Below, piece after piece: positions 53,930 to 62,397 of a DNA stretch of 64,000 bases. The notes under the pieces were generated by a model. The model had not been told where the DNA came from, made no database searches, and was given only the letters and a program-made list of their open reading frames with translations. Location of the stretch: the NCBI GenBank assembly GCA_017305715.1, contig JAFKKG010000014.1, positions 186,001 to 250,000 of the forward strand, given 5' to 3'. Numbering within the stretch: position 1 is the stretch's first letter; each line of letters starts with the position of its first letter. A program made the translations under genes and the position numbers. The DNA is from Hyphomicrobiales bacterium (GTDB taxonomy: Bacteria > Pseudomonadota > Alphaproteobacteria > Rhizobiales > Xanthobacteraceae).

Positions 53930-55069
53930 TCACGCGCGGCGGCTGACTTGGCCCGATTCCACGTCGAAAACCTCGCCGGCTGGGCCGATATCGGCGAACG
54001 CGGCCGGATCGGCGCCGGTCATCCAGACCTGTGCGCCGAGTTTTTCCAGCTCGTCGAACAGCGCCTTGCGCCTGTTCGGATCGAGATGCGCCACCACCTC
54101 GTCGAGCAGCAATAGCGGCACGATGCCGGTCATCTCGGCGACCAGCGTGGCGTGGGCCAGCACGAGGCCGATCAGCAGCGCCTTCTGTTCGCCGGTCGAG
54201 GCGTCGCGCGCCGGCATGTTCTTCGGGGCATAGACCACCTGCAGGTCGGTGGTGTGCGGTCCGTCCAGCGTGCGGCCCGCCGCGGCGTCGCGCGCGCGGT
54301 TCGCGCGCAGGATCTCGCGGTAGCGGTCCTCGACGGCGGTGGCGGTCTCGCCCACCAGCGCGTTCTCCATCCAGCCATCGAGCATGATCTGCGCCGAGGG
54401 AAATGCGGACGCCGCGCCGCGCGCGCGCAGCATCGCGGCGAGCCTCGTCACGGTCTGGCCGCGGGTGGCGGCGACCGCAACCGCAAGCTCGGCGGTTTCA
54501 CGCTCGATCGCGTCGCACCAATGGTCGTCGTAGTTGCGCACTTCGAGGAGGCGGTTGCGCGAGCGCAGCGAGCGCTCCAGCGCCGACACGCGGCTGGAAT
54601 GTTCGCTGTCGATCGCCAGCACCAGCCGGTCGAAGAAGCGGCGCCGCTCGGAGGCCGCCCCGAGAAAAAGCCCGTCCATCGCCGGGGTCAGCCACACCAT
54701 GCGCAGATGATCGCCGAAGGCCGTGGCGGAGCCGACCGGCTCGCGGTCGATCCGGCAGCGCCGGCTGGCGCCGCTGTTCTCATTCGCGGGCGCATCGATC
54801 CCGGTGCCCAGCGTCGCCAGCCCCAGTGCGCCCTCGACTTCGGCGGAAACCGCCCAGGAACCGTCGCCCTGATTGTCGGCAACGTCCTCCAGCGTGGCGC
54901 GCCGCAGACCGCGTCCCGGCGACAGAAACGAGATCGCCTCGAGGCAGTTGGTCTTGCCGGCGCCGTTCGGCCCCACCAGCACCACGACGTCGCCGCGCGT
55001 CTGCACGCTCCCCGCCCGGTAATTGCGAAAATGCGTCAGCGTCAGCCGTTGGATGCGCGAGGGGGTCAT
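53930..55069 (-). CDS. recF: DNA replication and repair protein RecF
   Basis: RecF is an SMC-like ATPase that loads RecA at gaps with RecO and RecR. The 379-residue protein has the opening RIQRLTLTHFRNYRAGSVQT, the Walker A VVLVGPNGAGKTNCLEAISF, FLSPGRGLRRATLEDVA, the ABC-type signature region ASTGEQKALLIGLVLAHATL and the Walker B PLLLLDEVVAHLDPNRRKAL with the D-loop. ATG at 55069. It is collinear with dnaN but separated from it by an inserted DUF559 element. Its stop is 13 bp from the convergent acyltransferase stop. Confidence 0.96.
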   Translation of the reverse strand: MTPSRIQRLTLTHFRNYRAGSVQTRGDVVVLVGPNGAGKTNCLEAISFLSPGRGLRRATLEDVADNQGDGSWAVSAEVEGALGLATLGTGIDAPANENSGASRRCRIDREPVGSATAFGDHLRMVWLTPAMDGLFLGAASERRRFFDRLVLAIDSEHSSRVSALERSLRSRNRLLEVRNYDDHWCDAIERETAELAVAVAATRGQTVTRLAAMLRARGAASAFPSAQIMLDGWMENALVGETATAVEDRYREILRANRARDAAAGRTLDGPHTTDLQVVYAPKNMPARDASTGEQKALLIGLVLAHATLVAEMTGIVPLLLLDEVVAHLDPNRRKALFDELEKLGAQVWMTGADPAAFADIGPAGEVFDVESGQVSRRA

Positions 55070-55105
55070 GACAGGTTGCTATGGGTAACCAACCGGGTTT
55101 TTCTT

Positions 55106-55582
55106 CCCTTCTCCCCTTGTGGGAGAAGGTGGCGCGAAGCGCCGGATGAGGGGTTCTTACGGCTCGGCGAGCTTTGCGAGAATATCCTTAAGGACAGCCG
55201 ATGGTTGTTGCAGCACATCGTTGTTCCAGTATCGCACGACTCGAAAACCTTCAGCCACTAAGAGGGCGTCCCTTGCCGTGTCGCGCCTGTTGTCCGCATG
55301 CTGGCTACCGTCGATTTCGACGATGAAGCGCTTTTCGAAGCAAACGAAATCGAGAATCAAGTTCTGAAACGGGACCTGCCGGCGAAACTTGAAGCGTTGG
55401 AACCGGCGGTCGCGAAGCAATCGCCACATCCTTGCTTCAGCATCGGTTGGATCGCGGCGCATCTTATTTGCGAAGTTGCGGATGCGCTTGGCGGCTGGCC
55501 GATGGTGTGGTGCTTGCGGCGCGAACCCCTCACCCGTCGCCGAACTGCGTTCGGCGCCACCCTCTCCCACAAGGGGAGAGGG
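55106..55582. mobile_element. Putative mobile element: DUF559 gene bounded by long inverted arms
   Basis: Left arm 55106-55153 (CCCTTCTCCCCTTGTGGGAG onward, ending GATGAGGGG) and right arm 55526-55582 (CCCCTCACCCGTCGCC to CACAAGGGGAGAGGG) are reverse complements with few mismatches and one loop-length difference. Each arm can also fold on itself. The 372 bp between them are almost entirely the DUF559 reading frame, and the inner borders are the same as in the gene-less element at 22636-22756. It fills 477 of the 542 bp between dnaN and recF. No clear target duplication is visible at the outer ends. Confidence 0.65.
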
Positions 55583-55615
55583 AAGGTCGCCGTTCGTTTC
55601 GCGAGAAACACTCAC
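55157..55615 (-). CDS. DUF559 domain protein (predicted PD-(D/E)XK / Vsr-like endonuclease)
   Basis: Up to 152 residues. The DUF559 core covers about 45-150: RNFANKMRRDPTDAEARMWR, FKFRRQVPFQNLILDFVCFE, KRFIVEIDGSQHADNRRDTA, then VVRYWNNDVLQQPSAVLKDI. The candidate active site is Asp89 (ILDF), Glu100 and Asp102 (VEIDG) and a nearby Gln/His, as in Vsr-type nucleases. The GTG at 55615 overlaps the dnaN stop; residues 10-31 (LPSPLVGEGGAERSSATGEG) are encoded by the right inverted arm. An ATG at 55462 would start inside the core, so the longer form or an unseen start in the arm is more likely. The stop lies 4 bp inside the left arm. Confidence 0.85.
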   Translation of the reverse strand: MSVSRETNGDLPSPLVGEGGAERSSATGEGFAPQAPHHRPAAKRIRNFANKMRRDPTDAEARMWRLLRDRRFQRFKFRRQVPFQNLILDFVCFEKRFIVEIDGSQHADNRRDTARDALLVAEGFRVVRYWNNDVLQQPSAVLKDILAKLAEP

Positions 55616-56730
55616 ACCCGCATCGGCATCAGCACGTAGAGTGCGCCCTTGTTGTCCTTGTCCTGCACCAGCGTCGGCGAGCCGGGATCGGCGAGGCGCA
55701 ACACGGCGACTTCGCCTTCGATCTGGGCGGCGATATCCAGGAGATACCGCGAGTTGAATCCGATATCGAGCGCGTCGGAGGCGTATTCGACCTCGAGTTC
55801 CTCGGTGGCGCTGCCGGAATCCGGGTTGGTCACCGACAGCACCAGCTTGCCGGCCGACAGAGCCAGCTTCACGGCGCGGCCGCGTTCGCTCGAAATGGTC
55901 GAGACGCGGTCGACCGCGTTCTCGAAATCCTTCTTGTCGACGATCAGTTCCTTGTCGTTGTTCTGCGGAATGACGCGGCCGTAGTCCGGGAAGGTGCCGT
56001 CGATCAGCTTCGAGGTCAGCACCACATTGCCGAGCGTGAAGCGGATCTTGCCCTGCGACAATTCGATCGAGACCTCGGCGTCATTGTCCTCGATCAGCCG
56101 CTGCACTTCGCCGACGGTCTTGCGCGGCACGATCACGCCGGGCATGCCGACGGCGCCCTTGGGCAGCACGAGATCGATCTGCGCCAGACGGTGGCCGTCG
56201 GTCGCGACCCCGCGCAAGGTCGCGGCCTTGGCGCTGCCGGCCGAGTGCAGATAGATGCCGTTGAGATAATAGCGGGTCTCTTCGGTCGAGATCGCGAACT
56301 GCGTGCGGTCGATCAGGCGCTTGATGTCGGAAGCGGCGAGCGAGAACGAATGCGTCATGTCGCCGGCGGCGAGATCCGGGAAATCGCTTTCCGGCAGCGT
56401 CTGCAGCGTGAAGCGCGAGCGGCCGGCGCGGATCGCCAGCACCGAACGGTCGCCGTCGGCCTCCAGCACGATCTGCGCGCCGTCGGGCAGCTTGCGGACG
56501 ATGTCATAAAACATATGCGCCGGCACGGTGGTCGAGCCACTGGTCGCGGTTTCCGCCGCGAGCGTCTCGGTCACCTCGAGGTCGAGGTCGGTCGCCTTCA
56601 GCGACAGCTTGGCGTTTTCGGCGCGGATCAGCACGTTGCCGAGGATCGGAATGGTGTTGCGACGCTCGACCACGCGATGGACGTGGCCCAGCGATTTCAG
56701 GAGTTGCGCGCGTTCGACGGTGACCTTCAT
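55612..56730 (-). CDS. dnaN: DNA polymerase III beta subunit (sliding clamp)
   Basis: The ring-shaped processivity clamp of the replicative polymerase. The 372-residue protein has the three-domain architecture: domain 1 begins MKVTVERAQLLKSLGHVHRV, VERRNTIPILGNVLIRAENA; domain 2 includes LSDFP-equivalent LPESDFPDLAAGDMTHSFSL and KRLIDRTQFAISTEETRYYL, NGIYLH; domain 3 ends with the conserved YVLMPMRV. The ATG at 56730 is used; the frame is open much further upstream without support. It follows dnaA by 318 bp and is followed by the DUF559 element and recF. Confidence 0.97.
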   Translation of the reverse strand: MKVTVERAQLLKSLGHVHRVVERRNTIPILGNVLIRAENAKLSLKATDLDLEVTETLAAETATSGSTTVPAHMFYDIVRKLPDGAQIVLEADGDRSVLAIRAGRSRFTLQTLPESDFPDLAAGDMTHSFSLAASDIKRLIDRTQFAISTEETRYYLNGIYLHSAGSAKAATLRGVATDGHRLAQIDLVLPKGAVGMPGVIVPRKTVGEVQRLIEDNDAEVSIELSQGKIRFTLGNVVLTSKLIDGTFPDYGRVIPQNNDKELIVDKKDFENAVDRVSTISSERGRAVKLALSAGKLVLSVTNPDSGSATEELEVEYASDALDIGFNSRYLLDIAAQIEGEVAVLRLADPGSPTLVQDKDNKGALYVLMPMRV

Positions 56731-56761
56731 TGCAATACCCGCCTGATCCCTGGGATCGTGG

Positions 56762-56808
56762 AGCATGGTCTTTTCCGAAAACCGGTTCCCGTTTTTCGGC
56801 ACCATGCC
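56762..56808. repeat. Palindromic repeat of the GCATGATCC/GGTTTTCGG family
   Basis: AGCATGGTCTTTTCCGAAAA on the left and CCGTTTTTCGGCACCATGC on the right form an imperfect palindrome around ACCGGTTCC. It is a second copy of the repeat at 25455-25500. It lies about 32 bp upstream of the dnaN start on the minus strand, within the dnaA-dnaN gap, where it would be part of the dnaN leader. Confidence 0.75.
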
Positions 56809-57008
56809 CTGAGATGGAAAAGCCGGGCGGCCCCGAAGGCGCGCCGCGGCAATTGAAACCCGAAAAGCCGGACCAGGATGGCCTTGGTCAACCCCTCGGG
56901 GGGACCGCAAGGTGACGCGGATAGGGCGGAAGTGCAAGGGCAAGGGCAGGGGGCGTGACGCCGTTCCCCACGTTTTACGGAGCGGGAAATGTTTTACCGG
57001 GAGGAAAA

Positions 57009-57042
57009 CTTTCTCCCTGCCCCCTCAGGAGGCAGGGAGAAG
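57009..57042 (-). terminator. Rho-independent terminator after dnaA
   Basis: On the minus strand, CTTCTCCCTGCC (57042-57031) pairs with GGCAGGGAGAA (57021-57011) and is followed by AG then TTTTCC (57008-57003). It lies 7 bp beyond the dnaA stop. If active it separates dnaA from dnaN, which would then rely on its own promoter in the remaining 280 bp. That remaining stretch (56731-57008) holds one palindromic repeat and no gene. Confidence 0.7.
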
Positions 57043-57048
57043 AAGAAT

Positions 57049-58479
57049 TCATTCCTGCAACTGGCGTTTCAGCGACTCGACTTCCTCCGACAGCGCGGTA
57101 TCCCGGGATACCAGTGCCTCGATCTTGCGCACGGCGTGCAGCACGGTGGTGTGGTCGCGCCCACCGAACCGGCGGCCGATCTCGGGTAGCGACCGCAGCG
57201 TCAGCGTTTTGGCCAGGTACATCGCGACCTGGCGCGGACGAACCACGTTGGCGGTACGCCGGGAAGACAGCAGATCCGAGCGGCTGACATTGTATTGCCG
57301 GGCGACCACCCGCTGGATGTCCTCGATCTTGATCCGCTTCGGCTCCTGCGGCCGGACCAGATCGCGGACTTCGCGCTCGGCCATTTCCAGCGTCACCGGC
57401 TGGGCATTGAGCTTGGAGTGCGCGAGCAGGCGGTTGATGGCGCCTTCCAGATCCCGGCCATTGTGGGTGATGGTGCGGGCGAGATAATCTAGCACCGGTT
57501 CGGGCACGTCGAAGCTCGCATGATGGGCGCGGGCTGCGGCCACGCGCGATTTGAGGATGCCGAGCCGCAATTCCTCGCCGAGCGACCCCATCTCCACGAC
57601 GAGTCCGCCGGCCAGCCGCGAGCGCACGCGATCATCGAGGCTTTCGAGATCGGACGGCGGCCGGTCGGCCGCGATCACGACCTGGCGGCCGGCATCGATC
57701 AGCGCGTTGAGCGTATGGCAGAACTCGGCCTGGGTCGATTTGCCCTGCAGGAACTGCAGATCGTCGATCACGAGGACGTCGATGCCGCGCAGCGCTTCCT
57801 TGAACGCCAGCGCCGTCTGCGTCTTCAGCGCCGCGACGAAGCCGTACATGAACTTCTCGGCGGTGAGATAGAGCACCTTGCGCTCGTTGCCGGAATTGCC
57901 GGCCCACGTGACGGCCTGCAACAGGTGGGTTTTGCCGAGGCCGACGCCGGCGTGAATATAGAGAGGGTTGAACATCACCGGATCGCCGCGGCGACCTTCG
58001 GCGACCTGACGTGCCGCGGCATGCGCCAGCGTGTTGGAGCGGCCGATCACGAAGCTTGCAAAGGTCAGGCGCGGATCGAGCGGCGAACCGCCGAGCGCAT
58101 CATGGCTGGCGGACACCGGCGCGGTCGCGGTGGCGCGGAGCTCCGGCGCGGGGCGGCCATTGGCATGCTCGACGCGGCGCGGGTCGGCCGGGGCGGGTGC
58201 TTCCTTCGCGGGGGCCGCACAGCGCATCGCGGTGCGCACGGTGAGGTCGATGCGATGCACTTCCGGCATCTCGGCCTGCCAGCAGGTGAGCACGCGGTCG
58301 GCATAATGCGCCTGGATCCAGCTCTTGAGGAAGCGGGTCGGAACCGACAGATGGACGCTTTCGTCCTGCACGCCTTCCAGATCCATGCGCGCAAACCAGC
58401 TCGTGTAGACGTCCTCGCCGACTGTCGTCCGCAACCGACCCTTCACGCGCGACCAGCGATCCTGTTCCGTATTCGTCAT
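57049..58479 (-). CDS. dnaA: Chromosomal replication initiator protein DnaA
   Basis: DnaA binds DnaA boxes and opens oriC. The 476-residue protein has domain I (about 1-85, [20 protein letters not shown]), a variable linker, the AAA+ domain (about 135-345; [20 protein letters not shown], Walker [17 protein letters not shown], Walker [20 protein letters not shown]) and domain IV with the DnaA signature [18 protein letters not shown] and [20 protein letters not shown]. The Walker A reads GVGLGKTH as usual. Start is the ATG at 58479; the frame extends 37 codons up without support. It heads the dnaA-dnaN-recF cluster. Confidence 0.98.
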   Translation of the reverse strand: MTNTEQDRWSRVKGRLRTTVGEDVYTSWFARMDLEGVQDESVHLSVPTRFLKSWIQAHYADRVLTCWQAEMPEVHRIDLTVRTAMRCAAPAKEAPAPADPRRVEHANGRPAPELRATATAPVSASHDALGGSPLDPRLTFASFVIGRSNTLAHAAARQVAEGRRGDPVMFNPLYIHAGVGLGKTHLLQAVTWAGNSGNERKVLYLTAEKFMYGFVAALKTQTALAFKEALRGIDVLVIDDLQFLQGKSTQAEFCHTLNALIDAGRQVVIAADRPPSDLESLDDRVRSRLAGGLVVEMGSLGEELRLGILKSRVAAARAHHASFDVPEPVLDYLARTITHNGRDLEGAINRLLAHSKLNAQPVTLEMAEREVRDLVRPQEPKRIKIEDIQRVVARQYNVSRSDLLSSRRTANVVRPRQVAMYLAKTLTLRSLPEIGRRFGGRDHTTVLHAVRKIEALVSRDTALSEEVESLKRQLQE

Positions 58480-59659
58480 TGCCTGATAACTTTTCTGAAG
58501 GAGTAATGTTTCTGTGGAATCGCCTTGCAGGTTTCCTGCCAGCAGGGGGGCTGCAAGGCGCGACCTCAAACGGGGCTCCGCTCCGGACATAGATCAACCG
58601 CTCGGCACGAACGCCGCTGGTCAGATTTTCCGTTGGAGAAGAGAATTTTCCCGGAGGTCAGCGCGTACTCGACGGTCCGTCCGGAGTTTGCACCGAGGAG
58701 TGACTGGAAGTTACCGATACGGTCTCGTGTAAAATTCGCAAGTTGAATGCCGCGATGATTCCGTAAAGCATAGTTCCTCCCCCTCTCGTCGCGAAAAGCG
58801 CGCGGCGAGTTGTCATGTCGCAAGTGTTTTCAAACTCAGTCTGCCGCCACCGAACATCGAATGTCCGGCATTGCCGCCGCGTTAACCTCAGTCTGTCGTC
58901 ACCAACACGTTCACGAGCTACGCGTTCCCAGTCGCTGCGGTCGTCAAAGCCTGCCTTATTCCCCTAGTCGCCGACACGCGAAAAACGCACGCCACGCCTG
59001 AGAAATTTAGACACAGAACCACCGTCCCCATACTGCTATGAGTTACCAACTTAGCATCGCTTGGAAAGCGTCACTAACGCGCACACCGCCGCCGATTTGC
59101 ACGTCCGCCCTTGGGTCTCAAACCGCGCTGATCTGGAGAGCCGTGGGCGTCGCGAACGACACTAGATGTACACCAAGCGGAAGTTCTGACAATCCGTGAA
59201 TCGACGTGGTGGAGCGAGTCTTCCGTTGTGTTGCAGCACTGCAATTGTGACAGTCGAAAGCAAGTTTCTGGATTCGTGAACAGATTCGCGCGCGCAAGAT
59301 CATCGTGACAATTTTGGATGCGCTCGCAAAAATTTTTAAGAAACCGTTACAATCGCGTAGCCGCGGACGGCTTTTCAAACCGCTTGATCTCGCTATGGGG
59401 ATAAGTGATTAGCGAAACGAAGTTTTTCGCGATTGTTTTTTAGGGTAGCTCTCGCGGGGCTTTCGCGGACCAGGAAACCGGAGTCTCTCCAAATTATGCG
59501 TGGTCTAAATCATTCGCGGCAAAAAAAATCCGCCGATCCTGCGTCGGCGCACGGCACTGCCGTTGCAACAAACCGTACCGCGTAGAATTACGGGGCGCAG
59601 GAAATATGACACGCGTTCAGCTGTGCAGCAACGAGACAGTTGAAACCGGGAAAAAGAAA
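58480..59659. promoter_or_regulatory. Gene-free region upstream of dnaA (candidate replication-origin area)
   Basis: About 1.2 kb without a convincing gene. It must contain the dnaA promoter. A 17-bp motif CTCAGTCTGCCGCCACC (58835-58851) recurs with two changes as CTCAGTCTGTCGTCACC (58887-58903), 52 bp apart. The stretch 59270-59440 is clearly A+T-richer than the surroundings (AAAAATTTTTAAGAAACCGT; GAAGTTTTTCGCGATTGTTT). One 8-of-9 match to a DnaA box (TTATCCCCA on the minus strand, 59404-59396) is present; no cluster of perfect boxes is seen. An origin here is possible by location but not demonstrated. Short open frames (such as 59118-59378 minus) show no similarity. Confidence 0.4.
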
Positions 59660-59682
59660 AAGCCCGGCGGGGCCGGGCTTTC
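59660..59682 (-). terminator. Rho-independent terminator of rpsT
   Basis: On the minus strand, AAAGCCCGGC and GCCGGGCTTT form a perfect 10-bp stem with a 3-base loop (59682-59660), followed by a T-rich tail (TTCTTTTTC). It lies 26 bp after the rpsT stop. Confidence 0.9.
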
Positions 59683-59707
59683 TTGACGAATATTTTTTAC
59701 CGTCAGC

Positions 59708-59974
59708 TCACTTCGCAAGCTTGGCGATCTGGTGGGCCAGGCGTGACACCTTCCGGCTCGCGTTGTTCTTGTGAATGATATTGCGCTGGGCAGCTTGCAT
59801 CAGTTCCGGTTCCGCGCGTGCCATCGCCTTCAACGCTGCATCGCGGTCGCCACTCTTGATGGCTTCCTCGACGGTGCGAACCGCACCGCGCATCTGGGTG
59901 CGGCGCGACTTGTTGATGATGGTGCGACGGGCAATCTTGCGGGTCGCCTTTTTGGCGGAAGTAGTATTGGCCAT
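59708..59974 (-). CDS. rpsT: 30S ribosomal protein S20
   Basis: S20 binds 16S rRNA in the body of the 30S subunit and is a primary assembly protein. The 88-residue, highly basic helical protein begins [20 protein letters not shown] and contains [20 protein letters not shown] and the C-terminal GIIHKN-type motif [20 protein letters not shown]. Length and sequence are canonical. ATG at 59974, with its own terminator. It is transcribed alone toward dnaA, a neighbourhood seen in related Bradyrhizobiaceae. Confidence 0.97.
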   Translation of the reverse strand: MANTTSAKKATRKIARRTIINKSRRTQMRGAVRTVEEAIKSGDRDAALKAMARAEPELMQAAQRNIIHKNNASRKVSRLAHQIAKLAK

Positions 59975-60329
59975 GTTCTCAACTATCCTTCGGCTGTCAT
60001 CGCTCGGGTGGTCGGGCTCGAGCGCGCCGGCCGTTCAAATTGCGTGATCGACATTGGTGTGTTTCAGGATGTTCTTGAGGGTGCCATGCGAGGGCGCCAA
60101 AATGCTCCCACCGCGGCCCTGCTCAAAGAACAGCGGCGGCAGGATTGCGCCCGCCGCCATTGGGGGTCTTATAGAGGGCGCGTTGTGCACCGTCAACGCT
60201 TTCCAGCCCCGCCAAAAATGCCCGAATCCGGCCGGAAATGGCGCATAAGGTGCTGATGAGGTTGAATTTATCAAGCGCGCCCGCTATTGGGCGGGCGGCC
60301 TTTCGGGCCCGACAGATATAAGGTGACGC
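59975..60329. other. Intergenic region upstream of rpsT and the small membrane gene
   Basis: A 355-bp divergent gap. The rpsT side should hold its promoter and leader. At 60278-60303 a GC-rich hairpin (GCCCGC-TATT-GGGCGGGC) sits about 27-50 bp upstream of the plus-strand gene start and would lie in its leader. Open frames across the gap on either strand (59771-60256 plus, 60035-60274 minus) have no ribosome binding site or family similarity. I see nothing else. Confidence 0.4.
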
Positions 60330-60647
60330 ATGATCCGCGGTTTCTTCCGGCTTATTGGCCTGCTGCTCCTGGCCGGCGGATTCGTCTTCATGGTTTATGA
60401 CGGCGCGCGGTTCGTGGCCGACCAGACCCTGCGTTTCACCCGGTTCGGGCAGTTCTGGAACGACATCCATCAGTCCAGCCAACTGGCCTTCCGTAATGCG
60501 GTGGAGGGCGCGGCGCCGTGGCTCTGGAGCAGCGTCATCAGGGTCCTGCTGGACCAGCCGGTCTTCGCGGTGCTGGGCGTGCTCGGCATTCTCCTGATGA
60601 TCGTGTTCCGGCCGAGCAAGCCGTTGATCGGCTATGCGCGGGACTGA
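60330..60647 (+). CDS. Small membrane protein, function unknown
   Basis: A 105-residue protein with two hydrophobic segments: residues about 4-24 ([20 protein letters not shown]) and about 74-92 ([17 protein letters not shown]). The stretch between them is amphipathic and contains [20 protein letters not shown], suggesting a hairpin in the inner membrane with a periplasmic loop. I recognise it only as a conserved hypothetical protein of this group of alphaproteobacteria. ATG at 60330 after AAGGTGACGC. It is followed by msrA after 134 bp. Confidence 0.75.
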   Translation: MIRGFFRLIGLLLLAGGFVFMVYDGARFVADQTLRFTRFGQFWNDIHQSSQLAFRNAVEGAAPWLWSSVIRVLLDQPVFAVLGVLGILLMIVFRPSKPLIGYARD

Positions 60648-60781
60648 CGGGCCCGGTCAAACCCGGCCGGCGTAACGGGCCTGCGGCAACTGGCGTAAAG
60701 CGCTATATACGTAAAGCCCCGTATAGAAGTCAGCTGGCCGCCGCCGTTGACCGTCGGCCGATGTCCGCCTGGAGGATATCC

Positions 60782-61441
60782 ATGTTGTTCATGCGCAAGA
60801 CCACCGCGTTGCCGAGCGCCGCCGAAGCGTTGCCGGGGCGCGCCACGCCGATGCCGACCGCGACAACCCATTTCGTCAACGGCCGCAAGCTGCAGCCGCC
60901 TTATCCCGCCGGCCTCGAGCAGGCAGTGTTCGCGCTCGGCTGTTTCTGGGGCGCCGAGCGCAAGTTCTGGGAACTTGGCGAGGACATCTTTGTGACCGCC
61001 GTTGGCTACGCCGGCGGCCACACGCCCAACCCGACCTATGAAGAAGTTTGCTCGGGCCGCACCGGCCACACCGAAGTGGTGCTTGTGGTGTTCGATCCGA
61101 AAAAGATTTCCTTTGAGGCGCTGCTGAAGCGGTTCTGGGAAAATCACAACCCGACGCAGGGCATGCGCCAGGGCAATGATGTCGGCACCCAGTATCGCTC
61201 GGCGATCTACACATCAGGCGAGGCGCAACGCAAAGCCGCCGATGCATCGAAGGCGATCTACCAGAAGGCGCTGTCGGCAAAAGGCCTCGGCGCCATCACC
61301 ACCGAGATCGCGCCGTCCGGCGATTTCTATTTTGCCGAAGACTATCATCAGCAATATCTCGCCAAGAATCCGGCCGGCTATTGCGGCTTGGGCGGCACCG
61401 GCGTGTCCTGCCCGATCGGCACCGGCGTCAGCGCCGCTTAG
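60782..61441 (+). CDS. msrA: Peptide-methionine (S)-S-oxide reductase MsrA
   Basis: MsrA reduces methionine-S-sulfoxide in proteins. The 219-residue protein has the catalytic motif [17 protein letters not shown] (Cys54), [60 protein letters not shown] and [12 protein letters not shown], and [11 protein letters not shown] at the C-terminus. A resolving cysteine is likely in the C-terminal [15 protein letters not shown]. The N-terminal extension of about 40 residues ([20 protein letters not shown]) is normal for the long form. ATG at 60782 with TGGAGG upstream. Confidence 0.96.
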   Translation: MLFMRKTTALPSAAEALPGRATPMPTATTHFVNGRKLQPPYPAGLEQAVFALGCFWGAERKFWELGEDIFVTAVGYAGGHTPNPTYEEVCSGRTGHTEVVLVVFDPKKISFEALLKRFWENHNPTQGMRQGNDVGTQYRSAIYTSGEAQRKAADASKAIYQKALSAKGLGAITTEIAPSGDFYFAEDYHQQYLAKNPAGYCGLGGTGVSCPIGTGVSAA

Positions 61442-61507
61442 TAGGACCCTAAAAAACGCTTTGTTAACCATAACCGGTGCATGACTGGAGCTGTCTCGCT
61501 TTGAGGG

Positions 61508-62248
61508 ATGGCTCCGGTGCGGGTTGCGCGCGCGTTTCGATTTTCGATCATGGCGATCATGACCGCGCTGGCTCTGTCGGGGTGCATGCGAACCACTGGC
61601 CCCGTCGCGATCGCCCCGCAAGGTGATCTCGACGCCATGACCTATGGCGCGGTGCCGGTCGCCGCCATGGACAATAGCGGCGGCGACACCATCGGCGTGC
61701 CGCGTCCCGTTTATGCGCCGGCGCCCGCGGTGGCCGCGGCACCTGTGGTCGCTGCACCCCTCGCCTATGCCGAACCGGTCCGATACGACACTTCCTATCA
61801 TCTCGATGCCGGCGACAAGCTGCGCGTCCTGGTCTACGGCCAGGAAGGCTTGACCAATACCTATGCGATCGATGCCGGCGGCGCGATCACGATGCCGCTG
61901 ATCGGCTCGGTGCGGGCGCGCGGCCGCACGCCCGCGGGCCTCGCTGCCGAGATCGCGGCCAAACTGCGCGCCGGCTTCATCCGCGATCCCTCGGTCGCGG
62001 TCGAGATCGAAGCCTACCGGCCGTTCTTCATCCTCGGCGAAGTGGCGGCACCCGGACAATATCCCTACGTCCCCAACATGACCGTCGAGAGCGCGGTCGC
62101 GATTGCCGGAGGCTTTTCGCCGCGGGCACGCCGCGACCGCGTGACGGTGACACACACCGATGGTTCCGGGACCGGACGCTATGTGGTGCCTCCCGGCACA
62201 TCGATCAGCCCCGGTGATACGGTGCTGGTCGGCGAGCGCTGGTTTTAG
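61508..62248 (+). CDS. Polysaccharide biosynthesis/export lipoprotein (Wza-like)
   Basis: A 246-residue outer-membrane-type export protein. The N-terminus FSIMAIMTALALSGCMRTTG is a lipoprotein signal with lipobox ALSGC, so the mature protein starts at Cys26. An Ala/Pro-rich stretch (about 60-90) is followed by the Poly_export domain (YHLDAGDKLRVLVYGQEGLT, IDAGGAITMPLIGSVRARGR) and a SLBB-like segment (FFILGEVAAPGQYPYVPNMT, VESAVAIAGGFSPRARRDRV). It would form the outer-membrane channel for exopolysaccharide, but no Wzc or glycosyltransferase genes are in the window. ATG at 61508; a stretch CGCTTTGTTAACCATAACCG upstream may be regulatory. Confidence 0.9.
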   Translation: MAPVRVARAFRFSIMAIMTALALSGCMRTTGPVAIAPQGDLDAMTYGAVPVAAMDNSGGDTIGVPRPVYAPAPAVAAAPVVAAPLAYAEPVRYDTSYHLDAGDKLRVLVYGQEGLTNTYAIDAGGAITMPLIGSVRARGRTPAGLAAEIAAKLRAGFIRDPSVAVEIEAYRPFFILGEVAAPGQYPYVPNMTVESAVAIAGGFSPRARRDRVTVTHTDGSGTGRYVVPPGTSISPGDTVLVGERWF

Positions 62249-62397
62249 AATTTTCTGTTCGTCATTCCGTGCGGCGGCATTGTCGCTGTGGTGAATCAGC
62301 GCATTCGGCGTCAAGGGCCGGATGGAAACTTGCCTCGCGCAGGCCGGCGGCCTATGCCGCGACGAACCCGATCCATCAAACTCAGCCTGGAGAAAAG

